Counted from the first letter of the stretch, positions 36,201 to 50,245 are shown. The stretch is 64,000 nucleotides of DNA from Tubiluchus corallicola (GCA_030141605.1 JAQGDQ010000084.1:126001-190000); one strand, 5' to 3'. The notes: generated by a model not told the origin, from the sequence alone. Numbers and translations: made by a program.

Positions 36201-39200
36201 TCTGTTTTGTTCAGTAAATGAAGTGTATTTTCATAAAGCACTGTGAGATTTTTCTCAAGTAGTTAAAATAATTATTTGCCAACTTAAACAAAAACAACCT
36301 CATCTTCAAATAGCTAATGAAATATCCAACGGGAGTATGTTATTTGTGCAAATGCAGGACATAAATTTTTTGTGCGCTAATGATATTTGTAAAAAAAATT
36401 ATGTAAAATTTCACGCAGCAGCAAACCACAGTTTAGCTGGAACAAAACATAGTGTTTGTGACACGCAGCTGCTATGTTCATTGTTCTGCTGTAGCTTCTC
36501 ACACTAACGGAATGGGCATTTCTAAAGTTGGCGTTGCTATGATGACTGAGCAATCAGTCTACCATCTAGGGGCGAGTTTAAAAACAAGGCAAGTGTGTAA
36601 TTGCACTACTTGCAGTCCTATAAAATCTATTGTCACAAGGGTTCTCACTAAAGTATACGTTTACGATGAAGAGATACATACCCTTTGTCATCAATTAATT
36701 CTATGAAATTTTCCTTTTCGTCTGACGCCTCACAGTTGTACAGAAAGAAGTTCCCGAATTCAGCTAAAATAAAAAGTCTCATAGCAATTACTTATGAAAT
36801 ACCATATATCTGTTTTGTTTAGTAAAGATTATTTCGACTATTATTATCGTCATAAATTCATCTTTGACGATAATAATTTTTAAAGCCTATAAAAACCAAA
36901 ATGCCATGACAAACCTGATTTGCAGAATTAGACTGCTTTTCTGACTCAATGGCTTCGTCAGCTAGTCATCTGGTTATCTGACCGGTTAGCAGGCAATTCA
37001 GCAGACTTGGTGGCTGACCAGTTGATCGATAATTAAGTACTGACCACCTGATTGGCAAGTGGATAAACCAAATGACTGCCTGACAGCCAAGTGGGTAAAC
37101 CGAATGACTGTCCGACAGGCAAGTGAGTGAACCGAATGACTGACTGGCAGGCAAGTGGATAAACTGTATGACTGCCTGACAGGCAAGTGGGTAAACTGAA
37201 TGACTGCCTGACAGCCAAGTGGGTAAACTGAATGATTGTCTGACAGGCAAGTGGGTTAACTGAATGACAGCCTGACAGGCAAGTGGATAAACCAAATGAC
37301 TGCCTGACAGGCAAGTGAGTGAACCGAATGACTGCCTGACAGGCAAGTGGGTAAACTGAATGACTGCCTGACAAACAAATGGGTAAACTGAATGACTGCC
37401 TGACAGGCAAGTGGGCTAACTGAATGACTGCCTGACAGGCAAGTGAGTGAACCGAATGACTGCCTGACAGGCAAGTGGGTAAACTGAATGATTGTCTGAC
37501 AGGCAAGTGGGTTAACTGAATGACAGCCTGACAGGCAAGTGGATAAACCAAATGACTGCCTGACAGGCAAGTGAGTGAACCGAATGACTGCCTGACAGGC
37601 AAGTGGGTAAACTGAATGACTGCCTGACAGACAAATGGGTAAACTGAATGACTGCCTGACAGGCAAGTGGGCTAACTGAATGACTGCCTGACAGGCAAGT
37701 GAGTGAACCGAATGACTGCCTGACAGGCAAGTGGGTAAACTGAATGACTGTCTGACAGACAAATGGGTAAACTGAATGACTGCCTGACAGGCAAGTGGGT
37801 AAACTGAATGATTGTCTGACAGGCAAGTGGGTTAACTGAATGACAGCCTGACAGGCAAGTGGTTAAACCAAATGACTGCCTGGCAGGCAAGCTGGTAAAC
37901 TGAATGACTGCCTGACAGGCAAGTGGGTAAACTGAATGACTGCCTGACAGGCAAGTGGGTAAACTGAATGACTGCCTGACAGGCAAGTGGGTAAACTGAA
38001 TGACTGCCTGACAGGCAAGTGGGTAAATTGAATGACTGCCCGACAGACAAGTGGGTAAACCGAATGAATCCCTGACTGATCGACAGTCTAATTTTTTACG
38101 TGCCCAACAGACAGACGGACTTATTGACCATGTGGTGGAATTACTGGCCGTGCAACTAATTGAGCAACTCGCTGCTGATCGACGGCTTAATCAGCTCCTT
38201 CTCTTCTTGGCTGATTACTTAACCAGCTAGCTTATTGATTAATGAGCAACTAACTGCCCTACCAGCAGACTGACTAATTTCCTGATTAACTGACTGACCT
38301 GGTAACTAATTAACTGTTGATTAGAAGAAGAGGAAACATGTTGACACTGCAGACTTAAAAAGCATTTTTAATTTTACAAAAACTGTTAACGAGAGTTAAC
38401 ACCAGTTATTAAAATTGCATTCTTGTATTTGACTTGTGATACGTCATTGCTCTGATAAATGTAGGCCTGTGATACGTCATTGTTTAATAAGTGTAAGCCT
38501 GTGGTGCGTCATTGACTTAATAAATGTAGGCCTGCGTTACGACGTTGCTCTAATAAATGTAGGCCTGCGTTACGACGTTACTCTAATAAATGTAGGCCTG
38601 TGATACGTCATTGCTTTAATAAATGTAAGCCTGTGATACGTCATTGCTTTAATAAATGTAGGCCTGTGATACGTCATTGCTTTAATAAATGTAGGCCTGT
38701 GATACGTCATTGCTTTAATAAATGTACTTTGTAGCTATGTACTTACTCGTATCTATTAATTCCACTACAAGGACAAGCTTATCGCCAACATCAACAACAG
38801 TTACTGGTTCATCATCTTCAATGTCACCAGGCAATATTTTCATGACAACAACAGGAGTGAACGTTGTACGTACAATTGCATCCTCTTGGATGTCCCTAAA
38901 AATTTCGTGTTATTAACATATAGTCTGTAGGGAATAGTCAACCGCATTGGTAGAAGAATGGCGTTGAAAATGTTGAAAAGATCGCGACTTTAAAGTGAAT
39001 TTTGGCTCCTTTATTACGAATTTCTTCTAACATTTTTGCAAAACATTGAAATAATCTTAACTTTCCAAAAGGCTTCCCTTTCCTTTAAAGTCAAACTAAT
39101 ATTCTTAAATCAAAACCAGACATAATCTTAAACTGCAGGTCTAAACAATCTATTCTTTAAAATACTGAAAGGAAACACACTATTTTTTTCAAAAATGACT

Positions 39201-42200
39201 TACATGAACGAATTATAACCACACAAGTTCTTCCTTGTTACACGCATTTTGTCATTCGCCAGTTGGACGGGCACTAGCGCCTGTATTTCGGAAACGCATT
39301 GTACACAAACAGGTGCTGTAGCTGCCAGTTCAGACGTGTTAGTTTGTGACGAACTACGAACGTTTGACAGCCCATGTGAGAGCACTGCGGTAAATTCGAA
39401 ACTTGAATTTTTATCTTAAAACTTGCCTAGGTTTAGTACAACGCGCTGAATCTCTTACAGTATCACTGTACTTCAATTTTCGCTTTCACAAACACGTGCA
39501 ACATGCTCGCGGAATGTTTTTGCTGTTGAAAATTATGTTAGTTTGTGATGTCATCTACAGTTGGGCTCAACCGCCATTAATTTAGATTTTGATCTATTAT
39601 TTAATTATCAGAAACGCTTTTGCAGTGTTAATTGTGTTAAAATGTCTAATTTTTATCGGACTTGAAAATGGGGTAGTATATGAAAAATCATCCTGTTTTC
39701 CTTTAAAGCCTATGCACTTCTTTATAGCATAGCTAATTTTCTAACATGAAAAAACAACGAGTAATTAGCAAAACTTTCAACATTTGAAGCCATGTTTAGA
39801 AAATGAAGGACGAATGCAAAGAGTTATAAATTTCATATTTTAAGATACCTTGCATCCAGGGCAACGTCCAGCTGTACAGAGTCACCTTGTAATTCAATTT
39901 CACACGTGATGTGATAGGCTAAATCACCATCCGTAATAACAGGTTCATGTTTCTGCACCATTATAGCAACTTCATATCGATTAATCTGTAAATTGTAATC
40001 AGTATTGTTTCATGTTCGCTGTGATATTTTTAAATCTTACCAGGGTCGAAGATTAGAACCTTAGTCAGTGTTTTTTATATCACTTCACTATTGGTTTTAT
40101 TAATATAAACTGTCATAGATTTTTAGATAGTTACTGACTCAGCTACTTTAAACTCAAATAAACGTTTAGATTGTTATTGACTCAACTATTTTAAACTGTA
40201 ATAAACTTTTGGATAGTTACTAACTCAACTTCTTTAAACTCTAATAAACGTTTAGATTGTTACAGACTCAACTATTTTAGACTGTAAAAACGTCTAGATT
40301 TTACAGACTCAATTATTTTAATATCTAAAAAACGTTTAGGTTGTTACTGACTCAACTATTTTAAACTTTAATAAACATTTAGATAGTTACTAGCTCAACT
40401 ATTTTAAACTTTAATGAACTTCAGATAGTTACTGACTCAACTATTTTAAAATGTAAAAACGTCTAGATTTTACAGACTCAATTATTTTAATCTCTAAAAA
40501 ACGTTTAGATTATTACTGACTCAACATATTTTAACCTTTAATAAACATTTAGATAGTTACAGCCTCAACTATTTTAAACTTTAATAAACATTTAGATAGT
40601 TACTGACTCAACTATTTTAACCTTTAATAAACATTTAGATAGTTACTGACTCAACTATTTTAAACTTTAATAAACTTCAGATAGTTATTGACTCAACTAT
40701 TTTAAACTTAAATAAACATGAGCAATTGTAGCAGATAACGACAATATCTTATCAACTTATCATGACACGTCTTCACTTCACAGTAGGCCTCTGACCCAGA
40801 TCAAATTGATCGCGTGACCAGGCCAAAAATCACCACAAGGTGGCCAAAGCCGACAACAAGCGAAAGCTGCTAGTGCAAGATTTCCAGTACATATATACAC
40901 CTATATAGTGGGCTACCCCTATGCAACACTCAAGAATACAGAAAATGTCTGTTTCAAGATAAAGTGAAGATCGCAATTATCTTTAATTGGAAGATAAAAT
41001 AACCATTCCAAACCTCACTATCCTGCAAAACACCACAAGAATCATGGTCGATTTCCAGGCTGAGTCGAGTACTTCCTGTTCCCTCAGCTCTACACGCTGG
41101 TCGATCATAGAAATCTTTGCTGTAAACGAGTCCATTGAATCGTCTGTCGAATCTTAGCGAGAGTTCGATTGAATTTCGATGACACGTGACCTCTCTGTCT
41201 GTGAAACAAGTTGTGGAAAAAACATTGTTTTTCGCTGTTAGTAAGAATATCTGAATATTCCTCGCCTATACTATATATGTATATAAAATGAAAGTGCAAT
41301 AAAACATGTGATAATATTTTAATGTTGTAATAAAACATGTAATAATACACGTGTAATAAAACAGAATACAACTAACTTGTTATTGCTTGTGATTCCACTT
41401 GGAATATCTACAAAAAAACAAATAATCTTGTTAAAATAAATAAACAATTTACGAGTTTTGATCATTTGACACTCTGTAATACAATAGATGGATGTCACCG
41501 TCCAGCAAAAAGCTTTTGCTAATGGTCACCCATCTATTTAGTGACAGTTGTTTAACTTCGGTGGTCTAAGAATTTATGAGAAATATTTAACTGTTCCGCT
41601 CAATTGTTTTTATTATAGTTTTCGTAACTGATAATTGGCGATGGCCATGATAGCAACAGGACGACGATGACAGCGATGATGATGACTGTGACGATGATGA
41701 TGATGATGGTGAAGATAATAATGATGGCGGTGGTGGTGGCAGTAGTGGTAGTGGCAGTGGTGTTGGTGGTTGTGGTGGTGGTGGTGGTGCTGACAGAGGT
41801 GGCAGTGGTGGTGGTAGTTGTGTTGATGATGACGAGGCTCCTACTGCTTATGTAGACAACAACAATGACTGCTTAGCTTGGTTTCATGTAATTTATTACA
41901 ATTTACAAAGACCAGAAAAAGTTCTGCGTTTATAAGTTACATTTTTATCGAGAAATAATTGCAATTTTTTACAATTAACAGAGAATTTAAAAGTTACATT
42001 TTCACAGAGAATTTGTCACAATTTATTACAATTTACAGAGAATTTAAAGTTGCATTTTTACAGAGAATTTATTACAATTTATTACAATTTACAGAGAATT
42101 TAAAAGTAACATTTTCACTAAAGTATCTAGTAATAATTTCAACGTACATCGCATAATTCACATCCGGGGAACGATTAAACGAAGCACGAATCTTTACCTA

Positions 42201-42277
42201 CCTCAGGTTGAAGTTCTTACCTGAATTAGTACAATGACCGTCAGTGACGTCATCGTTAAACGTTCCAGCTTCCCCAT
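31552..42277 (-). CDS. ZP-domain type I membrane protein, complete, 9 exons
   Basis: In transcript order the exons are 42277-42221, 41407-41377, 41198-41014, 39985-39849, 38895-38747, 36763-36682, 35594-35423, 33773-33395 and 31862-31552. All introns are GT-AG with matching phases, giving 500 aa. Residues 1-25 are a modest signal peptide (SLTVIVLIQIFQV). The ZP module spans about residues 32-273 with ten cysteines: ZP-N (REVTCHR, FNGLVYSKDF, DSCGV, DLAYHITCEI) and ZP-C (VGDKLVLVVEL, FLYNCEASD, ELIDDKGC, FGAFSFPGSPFVQFTCQV, MCSDDDPECGLQC). An Asp/Arg-rich linker follows (about 274-355), with furin-like RDRRRRER at 345-352, then one membrane helix (about 414-438) and a short tail. ZP proteins polymerise outside the cell after release of the membrane anchor, as in apical matrices, cuticles or egg coats. 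The exact role is unknown. The 31-nt exon 2 and the first exon are the least certain. Confidence 0.92.
32020..32402 (+). mobile_element. Family E element in the last ZP intron, forward copy
   Basis: Starts AATAAGCCTTTTCATAG and ends GCGAAAAGACTTATT. Both inverted tips and the whole interior match the family. Confidence 0.8.
32803..33203 (-). mobile_element. Family E element in the last ZP intron, reverse copy
   Basis: Starts AATAAGCCTTTTCACAG and ends CTACGAAAAGGCTTAT. It is the inverse of the 32020 copy about 400 bp away, so the two form a long inverted repeat within one intron. Confidence 0.8.
33774..35422. other. ZP intron with possible LTR-like segment
   Basis: Bases 34040-34340 carry a short duplicated motif (ATGGTGACA(A/G)GTCAGCAGAG at about 34157 and 34182) and a TATATAGGGACC. 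ATGATAAACAAGACTTTGTG recurs at 34436 and 34559. A solo LTR is possible, but no TG...CA ends or target duplication could be fixed. Family H occupies 34960-35318. Confidence 0.35.
34960..35318 (+). mobile_element. Family H element
   Basis: Similar to 12238 and 60088; contains AAGCTGACACTCACTTCTCT and AACTCGCTAGTCTGAATGTG. Part of the unit is present twice here (about 34990 and 35105), indicating an internal duplication. Confidence 0.7.
35740..35900. mobile_element. Pogo/Tigger-like terminal fragment
   Basis: The text GCTCGCTTAACGACGC, GCATTCCAG and ACGTCGTTAAG resembles the ends of Tc1-pogo type elements. It is short and one-sided. Confidence 0.4.
37043..38076 (-). repeat. 32-bp minisatellite, about 32 copies, in a ZP intron
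   Basis: The plus-strand unit is GACTGCCTGACAGGCAAG plus TGGGTAAACTGAAT. Because 32 is not divisible by three, a unit free of stops is open in all minus-strand frames and translates as a 32-residue super-repeat over 96 bp. That is why long open frames appear; they lie in the intron between exons 38747 and 36763 and are not expected to be translated. Variant units recur at multiples of the period: the ATTGTC variant at 37235, 37491 and 37811 is spaced 8 and 10 units apart. Confidence 0.95.
38428..38726 (+). repeat. 33-bp minisatellite, about nine copies, beside a ZP exon
   Basis: The unit is GGCCTGTGATACGTCATTGC plus TTTAATAAATGTA. The array ends about 20 bp from the splice donor of the exon at 38747. 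Confidence 0.95.
39106..39713 (-). mobile_element. Family A element, reverse copy in a ZP intron
   Basis: Runs from TTAAATCAAAACCAGACATA to AATCATCCTGTTTTCCTTTA; inverse of 50656-51296. Confidence 0.8.
40095..40715 (+). repeat. 43-bp minisatellite, about 14 copies, in a ZP intron
   Basis: The unit contains TTACTGACTCAACTATTTTA and CTTTAATAAACATTTAGATA, with point and length variants. Confidence 0.92.
41660..41840 (+). repeat. (GAT)n/(GGT)n microsatellite in the first ZP introns
   Basis: Imperfect GAT triplets passing into GGT/GTG triplets, about 170 bp. Confidence 0.92.
41890..42125 (+). repeat. Degenerate tandem repeat, unit about 55 bp
   Basis: Three to four copies of AGAGAATTTAAAAGTTACAT with ACAATTTATTACAATTTA, between the first and second ZP exons. 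Confidence 0.8.
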
Positions 42278-42278
42278 G

Positions 42279-42710
42279 ATCAGGAGTAGCCAGTGGACAG
42301 TACAACAACTAATGCAGCAAGTAGTCCTAACGTAGATGCCTGTAGAAAAATGAATAAGCTGAGAAAAACTGTTATAGTCATGGAAATTGACAGTGATATA
42401 ATGAGAATTTGCCGTTTCTTATGTCATAACCACTAATGTCAATGATCTCTGTTAATTTTATACTGACATTTTTGCAGAGAATACAATTAATACAATCAGG
42501 AGTAGCCAGTGGTCAGTACAGCAACTAATGCAGCAAGTAGCCCTAACGTAGCAACCTGTAGAAAAATGAATTAGCTGAGAAAAACTGCTGTAGTCATGGA
42601 AATTGACAGTGATATAATGAGAATTTGTGGTCTCTTATGTTATAACCACTAATGTCAATGATCTCTGTTAATTTTATACTGACATTTTTGCAGAGAATAC
42701 AATTAGAGGG
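42279..42710 (-). repeat. 217-bp tandem duplication immediately upstream of the ZP start codon
   Basis: Copies begin at 42279 and 42496. On the ZP strand each carries a good acceptor (TTCATTTTTCTACAG) followed by a frame rich in Leu, Ala and Val (LLAALVVVLSTGYS) that closes with TGA just before the assigned ATG. I treat it as 5' UTR or promoter sequence of the ZP gene, possibly a duplicated 5' UTR exon or a duplicated dead signal exon. Confidence 0.7.
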
Positions 42711-42899
42711 ATGCGTGGCAGGTCACTGACTCTTCCCTGTGAGTAGAATTAATTAATTCGTCTTATACGATTTGCTCTACCTGCTGTAACAGCAGCAGAT
42801 ACGTCAACTCATCTGGCTCAATAAACAGTTAGTATTAAATCGTTGAATTTTTATAATTAATTTTTTAAATATCTCGTGGAACTATATTTCGCTTAGAAT

Positions 42900-45800
42900 G
42901 TACTGATACGATGTTTCTACGTTTTTTTAGATCAATTAGTAAATTTAATCGATGAATGCAAACCTAATCAGACTGTTACCGTTCGTCCATAAATAATGGG
43001 TAAACAATGGGATAAACAATGGATGAATAGCTTTGTAAGAAAATTGAGAAAGCAGAAAGAAAGTACCTATAATAATTACCGAGCGAACAAATCCCCAGAA
43101 ACGTGGCAGGCCTATGCTACAATCAGAAACAAATATAGCAATTCTATTAAAAAGGCCAAAATTGATTATCTTAATAAATTATGTGATAAACTAAACAACC
43201 ACGAAACCAGTCCAACGACATGGTGGAACATTACTAAAAAAATTATAAAAATTCTAGTGAATTTGCTATCCCGCCTTTTGACGGGTACAAATTTATCTGA
43301 AACCGGTACTTCTGCAAAATGCGACATGTTTAACAATAATTACTTCGTAAACCAGACTAGATTAGGCACATCTGCAGCGTTTTTACTTAACTTCCTACTA
43401 AAAACTAAAGAACGTTTATCCTCTGTGCCCAGAACAAAATTCTCAAACTAATATATCATGTAAGGTATGACCATCCCACAAATATAATTTACTTGTCTGT
43501 TGAAACTGTTAAAGTGAAAGAAATATATGACATGTATTGTCTTCATTTCATGTATCAGTATCATAATTCACTACTTCTACCAGCTTTTCAGTCATACTTT
43601 AGTCCAGTTTCAAATCAACATGATCATTACACAAGATATTCAGTCGGAAACTATGTACTCCCACTTCCAAAAACAAATATAATGAAACAGTCATCAAAAT
43701 ATAATGCTATTAAAATATGGTCATCAATTCCGCGTGAAATGAAAACTCTTAATCGTTATCAATTTAAAAAGCATCAAACAATTACTTACTACAACGGTAT
43801 AATTAACTTACAGTTTTACTCATCCTGATCTTAAGTTACTAAAAAACTTATTTTGTTCTAATGTACGTTATAACTGATGAAAACGCAATGTTAATTGTCA
43901 ATTGTTTCTCTTCTTTGGAGGAGGACTCGAAAGCTCAATGCTCCTTCCTCCTCCCCACAGTAACTCGCATAGTTTTTTCAATGTAATATCAATTTGTATG
44001 TATGTTTGAGTTGCTGTGGAATAAATTAATAATTCAATTCTGTAACCGTAAATGAGATCGCGGTTAAGACACTTTTGGAAAAAACCAAAATAGGTAAAGC
44101 TACAGGAGCTGATCAGTAATCATGTGTTGAAATTTTGTTCTACCTTGTTAGCCAAACCCTTAACATGGCTTTTTAACATCTCATTACTGAGTGGCCATTT
44201 TCCATTTGTGTGGAAGCTCGTAAACGTATGCCCTACACACAAAACCGGAGATATACAAATCGTTTGTAATTATAAGCCCATATCGCTTTTGTCATGCACC
44301 TCAAAAATTCTAGAATGTATCGTATACAACGAACTGTACAATTATTTGGCTATTCAAAATAACTTTTTAACTGAGAAAAATTCAGGCTTTAAACCGGGTG
44401 ACATCACAATTAACCAACTACTTTCTATACTGCATAAAATCTATCAAAATTTAGACAATGGAGGAGAACCTTGTTGCATATTCCTGGATATTATTAAGGC
44501 TTTCGTTAGAGTTTGCCACAAGGGCTTAATTTTCAAATTAAAACAGTATGGCATTGATGGCGCTAGTTTAAAATGGATTTCATGTTATCTCTGTGATACT
44601 TGACGACATTTTGTGTGATGTACAAACGGTGCATGCTGGAGTGCCTCGGGGATCTATTCTCTGACCCCTATTATTTTTAGTCTTCATTGACGACATCACG
44701 GAGAATATTCGCTTATATGCCGATGACACTTCATTATTTCATTCTTTTACTGACGAATCTGAATCTTCAGTACAGCGTTTGAATCCTCATCTTAAACAAT
44801 AACAAAAATTGTCTACTCAATGGTTAGTTTCGTTTAATCCACACAAAACTGATGTTTTGATCTTTTCCCGTAAAGCAACACCTTGTAACTTTCCTCCTCC
44901 TTATATGTGTAACACTCTATGAAAAGAGAGTAAAGAGCATAAGCATCTGGGCATCGTGCTTGCGAGTGATCTAAGCTGGACACCTCATATCAGTAAAATT
45001 AAGGAAAACACAAACCGGAGTTTGAATAACTTATGATGCATAAGCCAATTCTTAGCGCGTGCGACATGTGAGAAACTTTTTAACAGCATCATCTTACCAG
45101 CAATTGAATATGGAAATGTAATTTGGTCCGGACGCCAAGACTACAATATGAAACTACTACAAAATGTACAGTTAAGTGCTGGCAGAATTTGTTCAGGTGC
45201 CATGCATAGATCATCGTCAGAACTTGTACTTAAAGATTGTGGTTTTACTTTGTTTGAAAAACCTTTTAAATTTTATCGTTTGTGTATGTTTTCTAAAATT
45301 GTTAATAATTTAGCTCCGTCTTATTTATACAGTATGTTGCCATTGCAAGTGAGAAACTTTACCGCGCAATGCTGAAAGTTACAGAAATTTTTTCTCTCAC
45401 ACGTTGGCTTTTAAAAAATCATTCTTTCTTTCGTCCATTGATTCATTGAATTAACTTCCCATATCTTTACGTGAAATAACATCTTTATCGAAACTTGAAC
45501 TGAAAAAGTACTTTGATTTTCACAAACATCCAAATCATTTTTCGTACGGCAAACGTCCTAATTCGATTCACCACACTTGCACGCGCAGAGGATTTAGCCA
45601 GCTAAATTATGACCTGTCACTTAAAAATTGTAAAAATAATGATGGTTCTCTAGTATCACCTTACTGTTCTTGTAGTGCCTCTCTTGAAACACATGAACAC
45701 TTTTTTCTACCAAGAAATAAAATGTTTAACAACCTTAATGCTTTATATGACAACAATAACATCACAAATTTGGCAGTTAGAAATATTTTAAATTTGTTAC

Positions 45801-45905
45801 TACGCGGAGATGAAAATTTAAGTTACGTAGGTAATTGTAAGATATTTGATTGTTTACTTTGTGTACAGTTGTTTATAACCGAATCCAGACGTTTTAAATG
45901 ATGAT
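42900..45905 (+). pseudogene. CR1/Jockey-like non-LTR retrotransposon ORF2, degenerate
   Basis: A broken reading frame shows the usual order. A pre-RT region (TVTVRP, then WQAYATIRNKYSNSIKKAK and WWNITKK) is followed after an insertion by KIGKATGADQ, FPFVWKLVNVCPTHKTGD, NYKPISLLSCTSKILE, FLDIIKAF (catalytic region A), VPRGSIL, and YADDTSLF (45-kb region, about 44716; the catalytic YADD core is intact). These are followed by HLGIVLASDLSWTPHI and a C-terminal CSCSASLETHEHFFL motif. At least six stops and one frameshift disrupt it, so it is not autonomous. The AP-endonuclease part is absent, meaning it is 5'-truncated near 42900, about 620 bp upstream of the ZP start codon and on the opposite strand. 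The sequence order fits the CR1/Jockey group better than RTE or R2. Confidence 0.85.
43430..44040 (+). pseudogene. 3' fragment of a second LINE inserted in the first
   Basis: The frame QNKILKLIYHVRYDHPT, then PAFQSYFSPVSNQHDHYTR, WSSIPREMKTL and FKKHQTITYY is the extreme C-terminus of another non-LTR ORF2 (the HNYxTR ... WNxLP ... FKxxL pattern). A 3' UTR and tail GAATAAATTAATAATTC follow. The host ORF2 resumes at about 44041. TCTGTGCC before and TCTGTAACC after may be a decayed target duplication. Confidence 0.7.
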
Positions 45906-46309
45906 TACTGGAATTGATTAATTTATTTTTACTATATCCTATATAGCAAAGATGCATGTTTATTGTTTACTGATAAACCAGTTTAGTGCACAGGCTAAAT
46001 ATTTAACTATTTACCATTTATTGTTTGTATTTACTGACACCAAGTAACTATAATAACTTTGTAAATTTATTTATAATTTATATATATATATATATATTTA
46101 TTTATTTATCTATCTATCTATTACCACTAACAGTTGTTAAATTTACTAAACGGGGTGTGCCCACGCCTAAGTTGTAAAAACGTTCTGGTATAAATTCCGT
46201 TTAAACTAAATTAACTATCTCGTACATAATACCGTAGTTATCTAATATTAATTATTTGGGCTATAAGAGCTTATAGACATCTCTAATGTGATGTGAGTCT
46301 CTGTTTGAA
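45906..46309. other. LINE 3' UTR remnant and AT-rich spacer
   Basis: After the ORF2 stop the sequence is AT-rich with a TATATA run and a CTAT microsatellite near 46080-46125, plausibly the 3' end of the CR1-like element. Nothing else was recognised. Confidence 0.4.
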
Positions 46310-46955
46310 GTACAAGAAAACCCTCCGCTTACATAAATCTTAAAAATTCGCCTGGAAATTTTATACCGCTTACATACTGCCTTTTTGCATACGGGCTTGC
46401 GTCGACAGTAACGCTGTATAAAACGTGTAAATTTAAACCAAGTTAGGCACAGGCATTTTAATGGCATTTGAAACAAGTTTAGACAACATTGCATGAAGAA
46501 GAGTATTTGTAGCACACATGTCTCTAACTAAGTAAAATTTTAAATTACTGTTTCTTGTCGATAAGATTAAAATGCATTTTTGGTTAGTGAGTGATGCACC
46601 CTGGCCGGTGAGCCAACGACATTTTACTTACCATTTGGCGAAAACTTTTTAAATTATTAATAATTTTCTTTTCTAGTTAGACAAGTCTTTTAAGCAGGTA
46701 ACAGAAATACTAGGTAATATAGATTTGCATGGAAAGTTTTTTGGGACATAATTTAACATTTCCTTTTCCTCTGATTTACGCTGTGCGTAGATGACGTGAT
46801 GTAATGATGCGGTCGGAACAGTGTTGCGGGAGATTTAAAATAAAAACAAACAAAAAATCGTTTCAACGCGAGTACGATATGTGCATAAAATTGCTATAAA
46901 GTAATATAATTTTTTAAGGCAATTTCTCTGAAACCTACCTCACGTGCCCCTTTTC
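46310..46955 (+). mobile_element. Family B element
   Basis: The most complete uninterrupted forward copy, from AAGAAAACCCTCCGCTTACA to CTCTGAAACCTACC, with GGGCTTGCGTCGACAGTAAC and GCACCCTGGCCGGTGAG inside. It lies just downstream of the unrecognised gene. Confidence 0.75.
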
Positions 46956-47003
46956 TTGTCCCTTAAATGGACGCGCCAAAGAATGTGTTTGTGAGAATAG
47001 ATG

Positions 47004-47009
47004 TTTATT
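47004..47009 (-). promoter_or_regulatory. Poly(A) signal of the unrecognised Cys-rich gene
   Basis: AATAAA on the minus strand, 66 nt after the stop codon at 47075. Confidence 0.5.
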
Positions 47010-47074
47010 TTATGATAGCACTTATATATATTTTTATGACAGCACTTATAATATGATGAAATTAAAAGTGCTGT

Positions 47075-49017
<1,943 letters not shown>

Positions 49018-49130
49018 CTAACTGATGCTAAGCAGTTGTCATTACGTTTTACTGTGTAACTTTGCAAACGTAAAAATGAAGAATAGCTTACGTTTCACAA
49101 CACAGTACACTAGCAAATTCTGATTATGTA

Positions 49131-49500
<370 letters not shown>

Positions 49501-50150
49501 AACAAATCTAATTTATTCTCCATTTGAACAATACAATACAAGTACAATACAGGCTCTTTAGATTACGCATCAGCTGCTCAAAATTGTACAGAAACTGCAA
49601 AAAACATAGTGCATGTCAAAAGGGCGACAATACCGTCTGTCACTAACGTATTTTTGATGATAATCAACAAATTGATTGCTTATTGTTAATCTATTATTGA
49701 TCAATTGTTGATCTATTATTAATTGCCATTATCATTAATTTTTTATAAGGCTTCTGATTTTGATTATGGTTGATCCTTTCTTTAACATTAGATGGAAGCA
49801 CGTTCCAAGTTTGAATGACCACTGGCACTGAGTGAGTCACAGGACCATGTTTACCTGCCTCGTCAGGTACTGACCTAGTACCTTTACCTGGTTGCGTAGC
49901 TCCGTGGGACGAGCTAATTTTGCTGAAGGCATGTTTTTCAGTTTTTTAAAACATGTTGATGTCTCGAAAAAGAAACCACTTCATTGGCTACTTGGTCATT
50001 GGTCAGAGAGGTTATTGTGGCCTCTGCATGCCGTGCATTGTAGAACATCCCATTTGCTTCAGAAATTGAACGGTGGCCTTCGAACACTTCTTTATGGAGA
50101 CTGAGTTCCAGTTTGTTTGCCTTTGTCCAGTGCAGAAGCGTCTTTGGAAA
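49501..50150 (-). mobile_element. Probable reversed retroelement 3' fragment
   Basis: The minus strand reads GTRSVPDEAGKHGP and VVIQTWNVLPSNVKERI, which resembles a LINE C-terminal motif (WNxLP). It is followed by an AT-rich tail toward 49505. The fragment is short and weakly supported. Confidence 0.4.
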
Positions 50151-50154
50151 TCAA

Positions 50155-50245
50155 ACAACAATGTCGGTGACGTTGAACGACAATGTCAGTGACGTAGAAC
50201 AACAATGTCAGTGACGTACAACAACAATGTCAGTGACGTAGAACT
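50155..50245 (+). repeat. 22-bp tandem repeat, four copies
   Basis: Four copies of ACAATGTCAGTGACGT plus a variable six-base spacer. Confidence 0.9.

Noticed and set aside
36966-38050. Long minus-strand open frames (up to 189 codons) with a 32-residue repeat
   Set aside because: They are translations of a 32-bp intronic minisatellite open in every frame; no splice or start context.
37043-38726. Regularly spaced repeats considered as a CRISPR array
   Set aside because: Units are contiguous with no unique spacers, and the window is eukaryotic.
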